Shown here one piece after another: positions 35,653 to 44,418 of a DNA stretch of 64,000 nt. The notes below the pieces were generated by a model. The model was not told where the DNA came from, did not search any database, and worked only from the letters and a program-made list of their open reading frames with translations. Position 1 is the stretch's first letter; each line of letters begins with the position of its first letter. The translations under genes and the position numbers were made by a program. The DNA comes from Streptomyces oryzae (GTDB lineage: Bacteria > Actinomycetota > Actinomycetes > Streptomycetales > Streptomycetaceae), in NCBI RefSeq assembly GCF_017676365.1, contig NZ_JADKMA010000003.1:1-64000 (forward strand), given 5' to 3'.

Positions 35653-37677
35653 GTGAACTCGACCGAAGGACGCACTACATACCGCTTGCTGGGTCCTGTC
35701 GAGGTACAGCGCGGCGATTCCACCCTGGATCTGGGACCGAGACAGCGCAGAGTGCTGCTCACCCGCCTGCTCATCGAGGACGGTCGGCCCGTTCCCGCCA
35801 ACGAGCTGTGCCGCTCCCTGTGGCACGACGGCCAGCCGGCCGGCGCCATGTCCTCCGTGCGGGCCCACATCAGCAGGCTGCGCTCAGTCCTCGATCCGGT
35901 TCGGGAGGGCCGCTCCACCGTGCTGGTTGCCGATTCGGCCGGCTACGCATTGAAGGTGCCCCGCGACTCGCGGGACACCGCCACTTTTGAGGACTCCCTG
36001 CACAGGGTGCGTGGAGCCCTGAAGCGTGGTCAGCTCTTCGCCGCACAACGCGAACTGGACACGGCTCTCGCCCTGTGGCGCGACGAGGCCCTCAAAGACG
36101 CCGCTGATTACGCCTTCGCCGCACCTGAGCGGTCCCGGCTCAACGCTGCCCACCAGGACGCCAAGGAACTACAGGCCACGATCCTCCTCCAGCAGGGCGA
36201 CCTGGAGCGCTCGATCGAGGTCGCCGAAGGGCTCGTGCTCAGCGCCCCGTTGCGAGAGTCATCGTGGGCGCTGCTGATGCGCGCGCTGTACGCTGCGGGC
36301 CGGTCGGTCGAGGCCCTCCGGCGGTACGAGCGCTTCCGGGGCATGTTGGCCGAAGAGCTGGGCCTGGATCCCAGCCCTGGGCTGAGCAGGCTGCACACGG
36401 CGATCCTGCGGCACGACAGCGATGTCCTTGAGGGCCTACTTCCTTCTCCTGCCGCCACCACTCTGTCGGCAGGCTCAGGTTCAGCCCCAGTACCCGTCAC
36501 CGAGCCCCTGGTCGGCCGGGACGAGGAAACCGCCCAGCTGGCTGCTGTGCTGTCGGCCGCTGCCGCAGGCCGAACCGAGTGGGCGGTGATCTCGGGTGAG
36601 CCTGGTTCCGGCAAGACCCGACTGCTGGAAGAGATGGCCACCAAGGCGGCGGCAGAGGGGTTCGCTGTCGCCCGGGTCGGAGGCGGTCAGGAGCTCAGCT
36701 CGCACCGCAAGGTCCTCGGAGGGCGCCCGGTCGCTCAGCTCCTTGGCACGCTGCGGCAGGACGGCGGGGATGCCGGCCCGGAGGGGCACATGGAGGAAGA
36801 GCCCCTGGACCAGCTCGTCCGTGAACTCACCCGTGCTCCGACCCTGTGCCTCATCGACGACCTCGACTGGACGCCCCCCGATTTCCATACCTTGCTGCTG
36901 CGCCTCGTCGATGCTCTGCCGGACGCTCACGTCGCGATCGTCTGCGCACTGCGGAACGCTGACGATCCCTCCGCCAGTGGATTGCTCTCGGCGCTGGCCC
37001 GTCGAGGCACGACGTGGCTGCCACTTGAGCCACTGACTGTCGCAGACGTGACCGAACTCCTCGCCGCGCACGGCGGCAGTGCCGCACCGGAGGAAGCCGC
37101 GCTGCTGCACCGGCGTGCCGTGGGAAACCCGTTCACTCTGGGCGAGCTGCTCAGGCTCCCGCCGGAGCGGCGTACCGGTCCTGCGGCTCGGGTGCCGACC
37201 GCGGTGCGCAGCGCGGTGCACGCGCGGCTGGCCGAGCTTTCCGAGCCGGTGAGGACGATGCTCAGGTACGCCGCAGCCGATGGCGAGTGGCTCGACATCG
37301 GTCTGCTGTCCGAAATCCAGGCCATGCCACTGCATTTGCTGTTGCCGTTGGTCGACGCGGCGGTTGCCGCTCGGCTCCTGGTCTGGGAGGCCGATCCCGA
37401 AGAACGCCCCGCAGGTGGCTACCGGTTTCCTGAGCTGCCGCGCGAGGTGGTGCTGAGCACACTCACCCCCTCCTCGCGGCAGCTGACGCACGCAGCGCTC
37501 GCACGCAAACTCATCGACCGCGGCGACGCCGATCCGGCACGTCTGGCACGCCACTTGCGGGTGGCAGGTCCCACGGCTCCGGCCACGGAGCCGAGGTGGG
37601 CGCATTTCGGACCCGAAGCGCGGACATCGGCACGCACTCCGTCTCACACCCATCCAGCCGCACCGGGATGTCATTAG
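35653..37677 (+). CDS. SARP-type regulator with BTAD and ATPase domains
   Basis: 674 residues from GTG 35653; upstream in-frame starts would add over 100 residues unlike the family. An N-terminal OmpR-like winged helix (YRLLGPVEVQRGDSTLDLGP, RVLLTRLLIEDGRPV, SSVRAHISRLRSVLD) precedes a bacterial transcriptional activation domain (ELDTALALWRDEALKD to ELGLDPSPGLSRLHTAI). Next is an AAA/NACHT-like NTPase with Walker A GEPGSGKTRLLE and Walker B LCLIDDLD. The family (AfsR/SARP) binds direct repeats near promoters and activates antibiotic or catabolic clusters. It lacks the C-terminal TPR block of AfsR. Confidence 0.87.
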   Translation: MNSTEGRTTYRLLGPVEVQRGDSTLDLGPRQRRVLLTRLLIEDGRPVPANELCRSLWHDGQPAGAMSSVRAHISRLRSVLDPVREGRSTVLVADSAGYALKVPRDSRDTATFEDSLHRVRGALKRGQLFAAQRELDTALALWRDEALKDAADYAFAAPERSRLNAAHQDAKELQATILLQQGDLERSIEVAEGLVLSAPLRESSWALLMRALYAAGRSVEALRRYERFRGMLAEELGLDPSPGLSRLHTAILRHDSDVLEGLLPSPAATTLSAGSGSAPVPVTEPLVGRDEETAQLAAVLSAAAAGRTEWAVISGEPGSGKTRLLEEMATKAAAEGFAVARVGGGQELSSHRKVLGGRPVAQLLGTLRQDGGDAGPEGHMEEEPLDQLVRELTRAPTLCLIDDLDWTPPDFHTLLLRLVDALPDAHVAIVCALRNADDPSASGLLSALARRGTTWLPLEPLTVADVTELLAAHGGSAAPEEAALLHRRAVGNPFTLGELLRLPPERRTGPAARVPTAVRSAVHARLAELSEPVRTMLRYAAADGEWLDIGLLSEIQAMPLHLLLPLVDAAVAARLLVWEADPEERPAGGYRFPELPREVVLSTLTPSSRQLTHAALARKLIDRGDADPARLARHLRVAGPTAPATEPRWAHFGPEARTSARTPSHTHPAAPGCH

Positions 37678-37810
37678 GGCTTCGCAGGAGGAACGATGCC
37701 TGGGGAACCACTCCAGCAGCGAGGGCTCCACAGCCCCAGGCGGGGAGGCCGACGGCGCACCCGCCGGGCCGTCTTCGGGGACGCGTGGATTGTGCCCTGC
37801 TGCTCCCCTC

Positions 37811-37830
37811 CCGGGCCAGGTCTGGCCCGG
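37811..37830. terminator. Perfect hairpin between the SARP and hydrolase genes
   Basis: CCGGGCCAG (37811-37819), two bases, CTGGCCCGG (37822-37830). It is 134 bp after the SARP stop and 46 bp before the hydrolase start. Terminator is the simplest reading. Confidence 0.5.
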
Positions 37831-37875
37831 CTCAGCTATTTCTCACCAATCCCCGTACTGAAGGACGTCATCCTC

Positions 37876-38787
37876 ATGACACTCAATATCAAGGCCCCTG
37901 CCGTGCTCGCCCTGTTGTGCGCAGTGGCCGGTGTCGGGCTCGTCGGCTGCTCGGGCTCCTCGAAGGCGGACAGCAATCCCTCCGCCGCCCCGTCCACGCA
38001 GAGGAAGGCCGGCGCCGGGGAGAATGTGTTCACCGAAATCAAGAAGATCACCGTCGACGGCCACCGGGTGAACGTGTCCTGCTCGGGAACTCCGGTGGAC
38101 GACAAGCCCGTCGTCGTCCTGCTGGCCGGAGGGGGCGACCGGCTGGAGAAGCTGACCAGCCTGCAAAACACCCTCAGCAGGAGCGAACGGGTCTGCTCCT
38201 ACGACCGGCTCGGCCAAGGCGCCAGCGACAAGCCGAACGGGCCGCAGACCTTCGCCACCACCGGGAGGATCCTCACCGGCGTGCTCGACCACGTCGCCGG
38301 AGACCGGCCGGTCGTCCTGGCCGGCCACTCCCTGGGCGGAATCATCGCCGCCCGCTACGCCCCCGACCACCAGGACAAGGTCAAGGGGCTGGTCCTGCTC
38401 GACGCCACCTCGCCGACGAACACCGCCGACATCACCGACGCGATCCCCGAGTCCGCCACCGGAGACGCGGCCGAGCTGCGCGCGCAGCAGCTCGCGATCT
38501 TCCGGGGGAAGAACCCAGAGCGGCTCCGGATCCCTGACGGCAAGGTCCAGTCCGCCGGGGACATCCCGGTGGAGGTGGTCAAGCACGGGAAGCAGTACCT
38601 CGCGGACATCCCCAAGTACGGTCCGGCCCTGGAGCGGTCGTGGTCCAAAGGGCAGCGCAAGTGGCTCGCGATCTCCAGCAACAGCCGCCTGAGCACTGCG
38701 GACGACAGCGGGCACTACATCTACGCCGACCAGCCCGACGTCGCCATGAAGGCCATCCAGCGCGTCACCTCGCAGGCCGCACGCTGA
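37876..38787 (+). CDS. Alpha/beta-hydrolase lipoprotein
   Basis: 303 residues from ATG 37876, with GAAGGA upstream. A signal peptide with lipobox (GLVGCS) predicts surface anchoring. The fold markers are VVVLLAGGGDRLEKL, YDRLGQGASDKP, the nucleophile elbow AGHSLGG, and a late His in DDSGHYIY. LVLLDATSP follows the beta strand where the acid usually sits in this family. It is probably an esterase, lipase or epoxide-hydrolase-like enzyme on the outer membrane face. Substrate unknown. No operon partner. Confidence 0.88.
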   Translation: MTLNIKAPAVLALLCAVAGVGLVGCSGSSKADSNPSAAPSTQRKAGAGENVFTEIKKITVDGHRVNVSCSGTPVDDKPVVVLLAGGGDRLEKLTSLQNTLSRSERVCSYDRLGQGASDKPNGPQTFATTGRILTGVLDHVAGDRPVVLAGHSLGGIIAARYAPDHQDKVKGLVLLDATSPTNTADITDAIPESATGDAAELRAQQLAIFRGKNPERLRIPDGKVQSAGDIPVEVVKHGKQYLADIPKYGPALERSWSKGQRKWLAISSNSRLSTADDSGHYIYADQPDVAMKAIQRVTSQAAR

Positions 38788-39234
38788 TACTGCTGTCGCG
38801 GACCACGTGTACGGGCTGCTCGGTCCGGTCGGCCGGAAGGACAGCCGGCCGCTCGGCGAGTACGTCGGACGTGCCATCCCGTATGGCCTGGCATTGCAAA
38901 AACGTTGGCGAGAGGTTGTATTCAGCCTGAGGCCGGATGCCCGGGCATGAAGGCGGCTTATTCTTAGCCAGGCTGAAACGAACTGCTGGCCGCCTCGGTC
39001 GGCCGCGAGTCGCGGTGCGAATTCCATTGTCGATGCAGTCGCGTTCGACTGCATCTACGAATACCAAGCAGCGATTTCTCGTCCCGCCGCGCCGGGTCCC
39101 TCCGCACCGCCCGGTGCTTTCGGCGCCCATAGCCGACCTGACCGCCGAGGTCGCGTCAGCGTCGGCGTGCCACCAAGGAACCGGACGCGTTGTCGGTCGA
39201 CAGCTTCACTCCATTCCACACAGATGGTCTCGCA
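38788..39234. other. Intergenic stretch, no gene recognised
   Basis: 447 bp of lower-GC sequence between the hydrolase and the degraded transporter, with only short unsupported frames. Confidence 0.45.
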
Positions 39235-40133
39235 ATGCCCAAGCCCTCGCCCTCGGAGAGTACGAAGCACCCCCGAGCGACCCCCGATCGACTGGCCTTT
39301 GTGGCGATGGTGGTCACCGTGGTCGCCTTCTGGCGCAACGCCCTTGGCTTCGCCACGCTCGGGCCGTTCCTCCTGCTGGTGCGGCGCCACCGCGAGGTGG
39401 CGCGCGTCGCCCGCGGTGAACGCGGACTGCTGCGGCACGAGCAGTGGCGGCCCCTGGCCCGCGGCTTTCTGGCCGCCACATCGCTCGCGCTGCACTTCGC
39501 GACCTTCATGACGAGTACGCGGATGTCCACCGTGGCAATGTCCACGGCGCTTGTGGCCACCCAGCCGATCTGGCAGGCCCTCATCGACGCAGGTCAGGGA
39601 GTACCGGTCGCACGCCGAACATGGCTAGGGCTGCGCTGGCCGGGTACACAGCCCTGAGCCAGAAGGCACGCACGGACGTGAGCACCCCCCTGTACTCAGT
39701 GGTCACTTCCCTGGTCTGTGGGCTGGAACTCCTCGCCGTCTGCTGGCTGGCCGGCATCCCGCTCACCGGCTTCGACCAGTCCACACAGCTGTCGTTGCTC
39801 GGCTTGCTTCTCCTGCCTCAGCTGCTGGGACTGGGCTCGTTGAACTTCGCCCTCGGCCGCGCTTCGGCGACGACGATGAGTGTCTTCCTCCTGCTGGAGA
39901 CTCCGATCGCAGCGCTCGCTGCATGGTGGCTCATGGGGCAGGGCATCGAGCCCGCGACCATGCCCGGGCTCCTGCTCATCATCGTCGGCGTCACGGTCGT
40001 GTTGACGAACGGCGACGGCGAGCAGACCCGGCGCGGCCGGCACCGCAAGAGAGCACTGCCGCAGCCTGACGCTCACCCCCCACGGCGCCGGCGCATTCGA
40101 CACCCTGTACTTGCGTCGGGCCCCCGCGAGTGA
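39235..40133 (+). pseudogene. EamA/DMT-family transporter, degraded
   Basis: The first half (from ATG 39235) reads FWRNALGFATLGPFLLLVRR, RMSTVAMSTALVATQPIWQA, then VARRTWLG before a stop at 39657. The second half continues in another frame from about 39640 (AGYTALSQKARTDVSTPLYS, FALGRASATTMSVFLLLETP, IAALAAWWLMGQG, LLLIIVGVTVVLTN). Part of the first helix and the segment between the two EamA halves are missing. So both frameshift and deletion have destroyed this ten-helix exporter. Confidence 0.7.
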
Positions 40134-40577
40134 TCCGCCCGTCTGCTTCATTGCATTGTTCTTGCTTTTTGATTGTCGAAGGGCTTGGGGAGCCCGAAAC
40201 CGAGTCGGCTGACGTGCTACATCCGAGTTGTTCCGATGAACTCTTCGGAGAACCTCTCAGGTCTCAATTTCCGCTATTGAAAAGGGCTTTGCTCCGTGCT
40301 TGACTGTGGATTGAGCTGAAGGCGACGCGACAGCGTCGGGACCAAGCCGGCCCAGTGGCCCGTCGGCGGGGAGGCGTTGCTGCCTCGCATCGGGCACGTA
40401 GCCGCACTTGTGCTATTCAGCTTGCCCCGCTGATGTTCCCGTCCGGCCGGGTGCTGCCCATGCGCGCGCATTGGTTCCCTGGCTCTTTCCAGCCGCTCTG
40501 TCGGTTCCTTTTGGGCAACACCCGGCGATTGCGGTGCCACATGGCGGACTCAGGTAAAGAACAACGTTTGGAGAAAA
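40134..40577. other. Intergenic stretch, no gene recognised
   Basis: 444 bp, AT-richer than the flanks near 40140-40300, upstream of the small secreted protein. Probably holds its promoter. No gene supported. Confidence 0.45.
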
Positions 40578-40820
40578 ATGCACAGCATAAAGCGGAAGGC
40601 CGCGGTCGCGGCCGGCAGCCTGGCGGTCGCGGTGGGGATCTCCCTGTTCGGCGCGGGCGCGGCCTCGGCCGGCGACTTCACACCCCGTGAGGGCGTGATC
40701 GGAGACGGAAGCCTGCAGGCGTGCCAGACGTACGGCAACACCATGGCGCAGCAGGGCGCGCTCACCGGCTACACCTGCACGAAGCTGTCCAACGGCAAGT
40801 ACTACTTCAATTGGTACTGA
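40578..40820 (+). CDS. Small secreted protein, two Cys, unknown function
   Basis: 80 residues with GGAGAA before ATG 40578. A classical Sec signal peptide (KRKAAVAAGSLAVAVGISLF) ends at GAASA, giving a mature protein of about 49 residues beginning GDFTPREG. The mature part has two Cys (SLQACQTYG, GYTCTKL) suited to one disulfide and an aromatic tail (KYYFNWY). I do not recognise a family. Size and secretion suggest an extracellular signalling, inhibitory or structural peptide, but no evidence distinguishes these. A strong terminator follows. Confidence 0.75.
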   Translation: MHSIKRKAAVAAGSLAVAVGISLFGAGAASAGDFTPREGVIGDGSLQACQTYGNTMAQQGALTGYTCTKLSNGKYYFNWY

Positions 40821-40895
40821 GACTCCCTCTCACCGGGCTCATCGGTACTCAGCACAGTAGAGCCCTGACGGTATAGGGCTTCAGCAGAAGGGTTT

Positions 40896-40942
40896 GCCCG
40901 AGCACCGGCTACCCGGTCGTCCGGCCGGCGCCGTGCTCGGGC
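40896..40942 (+). terminator. Terminator after the small secreted protein gene
   Basis: GCCCGAGCAC (40896-40905) pairs with GTGCTCGGGC (40933-40942), followed by a pyrimidine-rich CTCCTTTCTCTTTCCC run. It is 76 bp after the stop. Confidence 0.7.
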
Positions 40943-41111
40943 GGACTCCTTTCTCTTTCCCGCCGCGTTCCCGGCCACCCGGCCCGGGGCGATCGCCTGA
41001 CAGGTGCAGCTCTCGGGAAGGCGAACCGGGGCCGGCCAGGGCCTGGTCGACACCTCGTCACCCTGCTGTGACCGAGCGTGCTCGAGACCTCGCTTGGGTT
41101 AACCTCATGGG

Positions 41112-41735
41112 ATGTCAGAGTCGCGTCGGCCTTACCACTCTCCGCGGCGCGAGCGGGAAGCGAGGCGAACCCAGCAGGAGATCTTGCAGACCGCTCGCGA
41201 TTTGTTCATCGCACGCGGCTATGCGCGGGTCACCATGTCCGAAATCGCGCGCACTGCCGGAACAGCCGTGAAGACGGTCTATGCCAGTGTGGGGACGAAG
41301 GTTGACCTGCTGCATGCGCTGATCGACTCCGACATGGCCGGCTTCCAGACCACCGCGGCGCTCGAGCAACTGGGCGACGCATCCAGCCTTGAGTCGGCCA
41401 TCGCACTGGTGGCACGCGGCGCCCGCGCCGACTATGAACGCGCTCAGTCCGTGATCGACCTTCTGTACTCGGCAGCGGCCAGCGACGACGGTGCGCGTGA
41501 AGCGTGGCAGGACGTGATCACCCGGTACCGTCGCGCGTTGCGGGAGGCCGCGGAGGAGATCGTCCGCAAGGGCCTTGTCGCCCCACGCTTCGAGGTCCAA
41601 GGCGTCGCGGACAGGCTGTGGTTCTGCTTCGGGCTGGCCGCTTGGCGGGCCCTCGTCGTCGACTGCAAGTGGACCTACGACGACGCGGAGAAGGCGCTCA
41701 GGCGCCAAGCCCGCTGCATGCTCACAGAGGATTAG
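41112..41735 (+). CDS. TetR-family regulator
   Basis: 207 residues. The HTH is TQQEILQTARDLFIARGYAR then MSEIARTAGTAVKTVYASVG. Helical ligand-binding part, ending KWTYDDAEKALRRQARCM. Not close to the 13490/21312 pair. It stands alone upstream of the T7SS locus and has no divergent partner, so its target is unknown; nothing shows it controls secretion. Confidence 0.9.
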   Translation: MSESRRPYHSPRREREARRTQQEILQTARDLFIARGYARVTMSEIARTAGTAVKTVYASVGTKVDLLHALIDSDMAGFQTTAALEQLGDASSLESAIALVARGARADYERAQSVIDLLYSAAASDDGAREAWQDVITRYRRALREAAEEIVRKGLVAPRFEVQGVADRLWFCFGLAAWRALVVDCKWTYDDAEKALRRQARCMLTED

Positions 41736-42180
41736 CCGGGGCCTTCGCTCATAGCCCGGCATCCCGAACATCGCCCCGAACATCTGCGAGATGCGCGGCG
41801 GGTGCCGTCACAGTCGGTCGGCGCCGGCCAGGCCGGCCAAGGTTGGCGTGCTTTGCGTGCGACGCGACGGTACTGCCGCATGCCGCTGTCGCATGCCGCT
41901 GTCGAGGAGAGCCCCCACCGGGATCGTGACGCGGTCGCACGCGCCCGGCATCAATTCGATGCATGCCTTGTGTAGTCAATACCTGTGGCCTAACCTGGAC
42001 CCCTGAACGTTGGGGGGACGGGAAGTCAGATCCCGGTTGGCGCCGTGCCGTTCGGCGGGCGAGCAGCTCACAACCGCAGGAAGCGCCCCCGGACACCGTT
42101 CTCCCAAGCGGCGGTCTTCCGACCGCGCTCACTGCTCAGAACCACTGCGGCCCGCATCGGCCGGATGGAGGTGTATCCCC
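41736..42180. other. Control region upstream of the T7SS locus
   Basis: 445 bp without a convincing gene between the TetR and the first WXG100 gene; it should contain the T7SS promoter. Confidence 0.5.
41968..41996 (+). promoter_or_regulatory. Candidate promoter of the T7SS locus
   Basis: TTGTGT (41968-41973) and TAACCT (41991-41996) are separated by 17 bp, matching a weak housekeeping-type promoter about 185 bp before the first WXG100 start. Confidence 0.3.
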
Positions 42181-42591
42181 ATGGGCGACCAGTCCATCAG
42201 CGTCGGTGGTGTGCAGTACCGGGTGACTCCGGAATATCTGTCCACCGCCTCGACGAACGCCCAAACCACCGCGGACAACCTGGCCAGAGAACTCGCCCAG
42301 ATCAAGAACTACGTCCTGAGTCTGGAAGCCGACTGGCAGGGCATCGCCCACAACCAGTTCCAGATTCTGATGCAGGAATACGACACGTACGCCCGCATGC
42401 TGCACGACGCGCTGTACGGCATTTCGCAGGGACTTCGCGGCAACTACGTGAACTACAAGGAGTCCGAGGAGCAGAACCTCGCCAATCTCCTGCGGCTGGG
42501 CGAGGACGTGCCACGGCCCCCGAGCGGCAGCAACATCGTGAGCGAACCGGACCATGTCAAATCCGTACGGCCCGTCGCCGACTTCTCCTGA
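42181..42591 (+). CDS. WXG100-family protein (ESX substrate/partner)
   Basis: 136 residues from ATG 42181, with GGAGG upstream. Helix-turn-helix hairpin: first helix LARELAQIKNYVLSLEADW, the turn motif WQG, second helix NQFQILMQEYDTYARMLHDA. A charged C-terminal tail follows. Family members form dimers and are exported by T7SS. No transmembrane or Sec signal. It is first of a run of T7SS genes in the same direction, followed 47 bp later by another small helical protein, probably its dimer partner. Confidence 0.88.
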   Translation: MGDQSISVGGVQYRVTPEYLSTASTNAQTTADNLARELAQIKNYVLSLEADWQGIAHNQFQILMQEYDTYARMLHDALYGISQGLRGNYVNYKESEEQNLANLLRLGEDVPRPPSGSNIVSEPDHVKSVRPVADFS

Positions 42592-42638
42592 CCTCCGTAA
42601 TCCACGGACCGACCCTGACGCGAGGAGCACGAGCACAC

Positions 42639-42953
42639 ATGGCCAACATCGACGGTTCGCAGATCTACGTCGGCGAAGGACTGGGCGCCGCGGGCAGCTG
42701 GCTCAACGGCCGCGCCGGCCACATCAGCGATGAACTCCTGGCGCTGAAGGGCCAGTTGGCGCCGCTCGCAGACGCATGGAAGCAGAGCCAGGCAGCCACG
42801 TACTACCAGGACCTGCAGAACGAGTGGGACCTGGCCGCCCACGGACTCTTCGGCCCGGACGGCGTACTCGGCCGCATCGCGCACGCCATGAACGTGAACT
42901 GGAGCAACTACAGCGAAGCCGAGTGGTCGAACGTGTCGACCTGGAAGCACTGA
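42639..42953 (+). CDS. WXG100-like protein, WXG glycine absent
   Basis: 104 residues from ATG 42639, with CGAGGAG upstream. It resembles WXG100 proteins in size and helical hairpin (DELLALKGQLAPLADAW, then QAATYYQDLQNEWDLAA), but the turn reads WKQ rather than WXG. Probable heterodimer partner of the preceding protein. Confidence 0.82.
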   Translation: MANIDGSQIYVGEGLGAAGSWLNGRAGHISDELLALKGQLAPLADAWKQSQAATYYQDLQNEWDLAAHGLFGPDGVLGRIAHAMNVNWSNYSEAEWSNVSTWKH

Positions 42954-42986
42954 ACAATTTCTCTTCGGCTTCCCTCCCGACCGCGT

Positions 42987-44378
42987 ATGTGCGGGGAAAA
43001 GGCAGGGGGGCCGGGACAAGGACGAACCCCGTTGTCCGATGAACGTTGCCGGGTCACCGTGATCGGTGGGCGTAAGAGCGTCGACCTGGCACTGCCCACA
43101 CGGACTCCCATCGCCGAGTACGCCCCCAGGCTCGCCGGAATGTGCGGCGCCGAGGAGTCCGAGGCGCTGCCTGCGGTGTGGTCACTGGCCACGGCCGAGG
43201 CCGCCCCTTTCGCCCCCGGCGACTCCCTGGAGGAGGCGGGGGTGCTGGACGGCACGGTGCTCTATCTGCGGGACTGCCGCGCCGAGGAGAACTACGACCT
43301 CACCGTCACCGATCTCGACGATCAGATCGCCGCCGCGAACGAGGACAGCGCGAGCTGGGGCGCCCGCCACCGGGCACAGGCCGTCGTCGCCGCCGGGCTG
43401 GGCGCCTGCGCGGTCGCCGCCGGGACTCTCGCCGTACGGCAGGAGGCCGGTCTGGGCTCCGTGCTGTTCTGGGTGGCCGGTCTCGGTTCCGCGCTGACCG
43501 CCTGGTACGCCACCCGCAAGTCGTGGCCGGTGTCTGCGGCCATGCGCCAGGTGATGGCGCTGGCCGCCTGCCCGTTGCTGGCCTTCGCCGGGCTGGGCGG
43601 CCCCTTGCACGGCGAGGTCGCCACCCCCGTCGCCACCTCCGTGAGCGCCACGGCCGGCGCGCTTGCGGGACTGGTCGCGCTGCCCGCGATCTCCACCGTC
43701 GTACTACAACTCGTCACCACGCTCGCCATGGTGCTGGTGGTACCGCTGTCGGTGCTCGGCGCCGACCGTACGGGTGCCGCCGCTGTGACCACCGCAGCGC
43801 TGCTTCCGCTGATCCGGGCGCTGCCGCGGATCACCAGCCAGATCGCCGTTATCGCGCCCGGCGACAGCGGAGCGCGCGGGACGACCGAGAGCGAGGAGGT
43901 GGCAGCGGCGGTCCGCCGTGGAAATCTGCTGCTGACGTTCCTCACCGTCCTCTTCTGCACCGCGCTGGCCGGCTCACTTGTGGCCCTCGCGGTCTCCCGC
44001 GACGCCTATGCACTCGGTCTGCTGGGCTGTGCTTCGGTGGCGCTGCTGCTGGACGCCGGCGCCTCGCGGCTGCTGTCCGTCGTGGGACCCCAACTGGCTG
44101 TCGCCGCCCTCGGGCTGACAGCGCTGGCCATGCGCGTGCCGGAGGTCATGTCTCCCACCGGCGCTTCGGCGGGGCTGGCGGTGTTCGCGGCGGGGCTGGT
44201 GCTGGCGGCGTGGGGGCTCGGGATGGCGTTCCGTGCGGTCGCGCGGCCGGGCACGTTCGCCGACCGGCCCAGGTGGCTGAGCACCTGGGCGAGCTTCTTC
44301 ATCGTGGTGTGTGTGCCGCTCGCGGTCGGGGTCTTCGGCGTCTTCGAGCGGCTGGCCAGTGCGGGGAGCTCGATGTGA
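42987..44378 (+). CDS. eccD: T7SS membrane component EccD
   Basis: 463 residues from GTG 42987; a TTG a few codons downstream, after AAGGACG, is an alternative. An N-terminal ubiquitin-like YukD domain (CRVTVIGGRKSVDLALPTRT, DGTVLYLRD) is followed by about eleven TM helices from residue 135 on (AVVAAGLGACAVAAGTLAVR, LLLTFLTVLFCTALAGSLVA, FFIVVCVPLAVGVFGVFERL). This is the EccD layout; EccD forms the pore-lining membrane part of the ESX translocon. It precedes the EccA-like ATPase by 40 bp. Confidence 0.9.
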   Translation: MCGEKAGGPGQGRTPLSDERCRVTVIGGRKSVDLALPTRTPIAEYAPRLAGMCGAEESEALPAVWSLATAEAAPFAPGDSLEEAGVLDGTVLYLRDCRAEENYDLTVTDLDDQIAAANEDSASWGARHRAQAVVAAGLGACAVAAGTLAVRQEAGLGSVLFWVAGLGSALTAWYATRKSWPVSAAMRQVMALAACPLLAFAGLGGPLHGEVATPVATSVSATAGALAGLVALPAISTVVLQLVTTLAMVLVVPLSVLGADRTGAAAVTTAALLPLIRALPRITSQIAVIAPGDSGARGTTESEEVAAAVRRGNLLLTFLTVLFCTALAGSLVALAVSRDAYALGLLGCASVALLLDAGASRLLSVVGPQLAVAALGLTALAMRVPEVMSPTGASAGLAVFAAGLVLAAWGLGMAFRAVARPGTFADRPRWLSTWASFFIVVCVPLAVGVFGVFERLASAGSSM

Positions 44379-44418
44379 GCGGCCCCCTGACCGGCCGTAC
44401 GGCGCGGGAGCCGGAACC

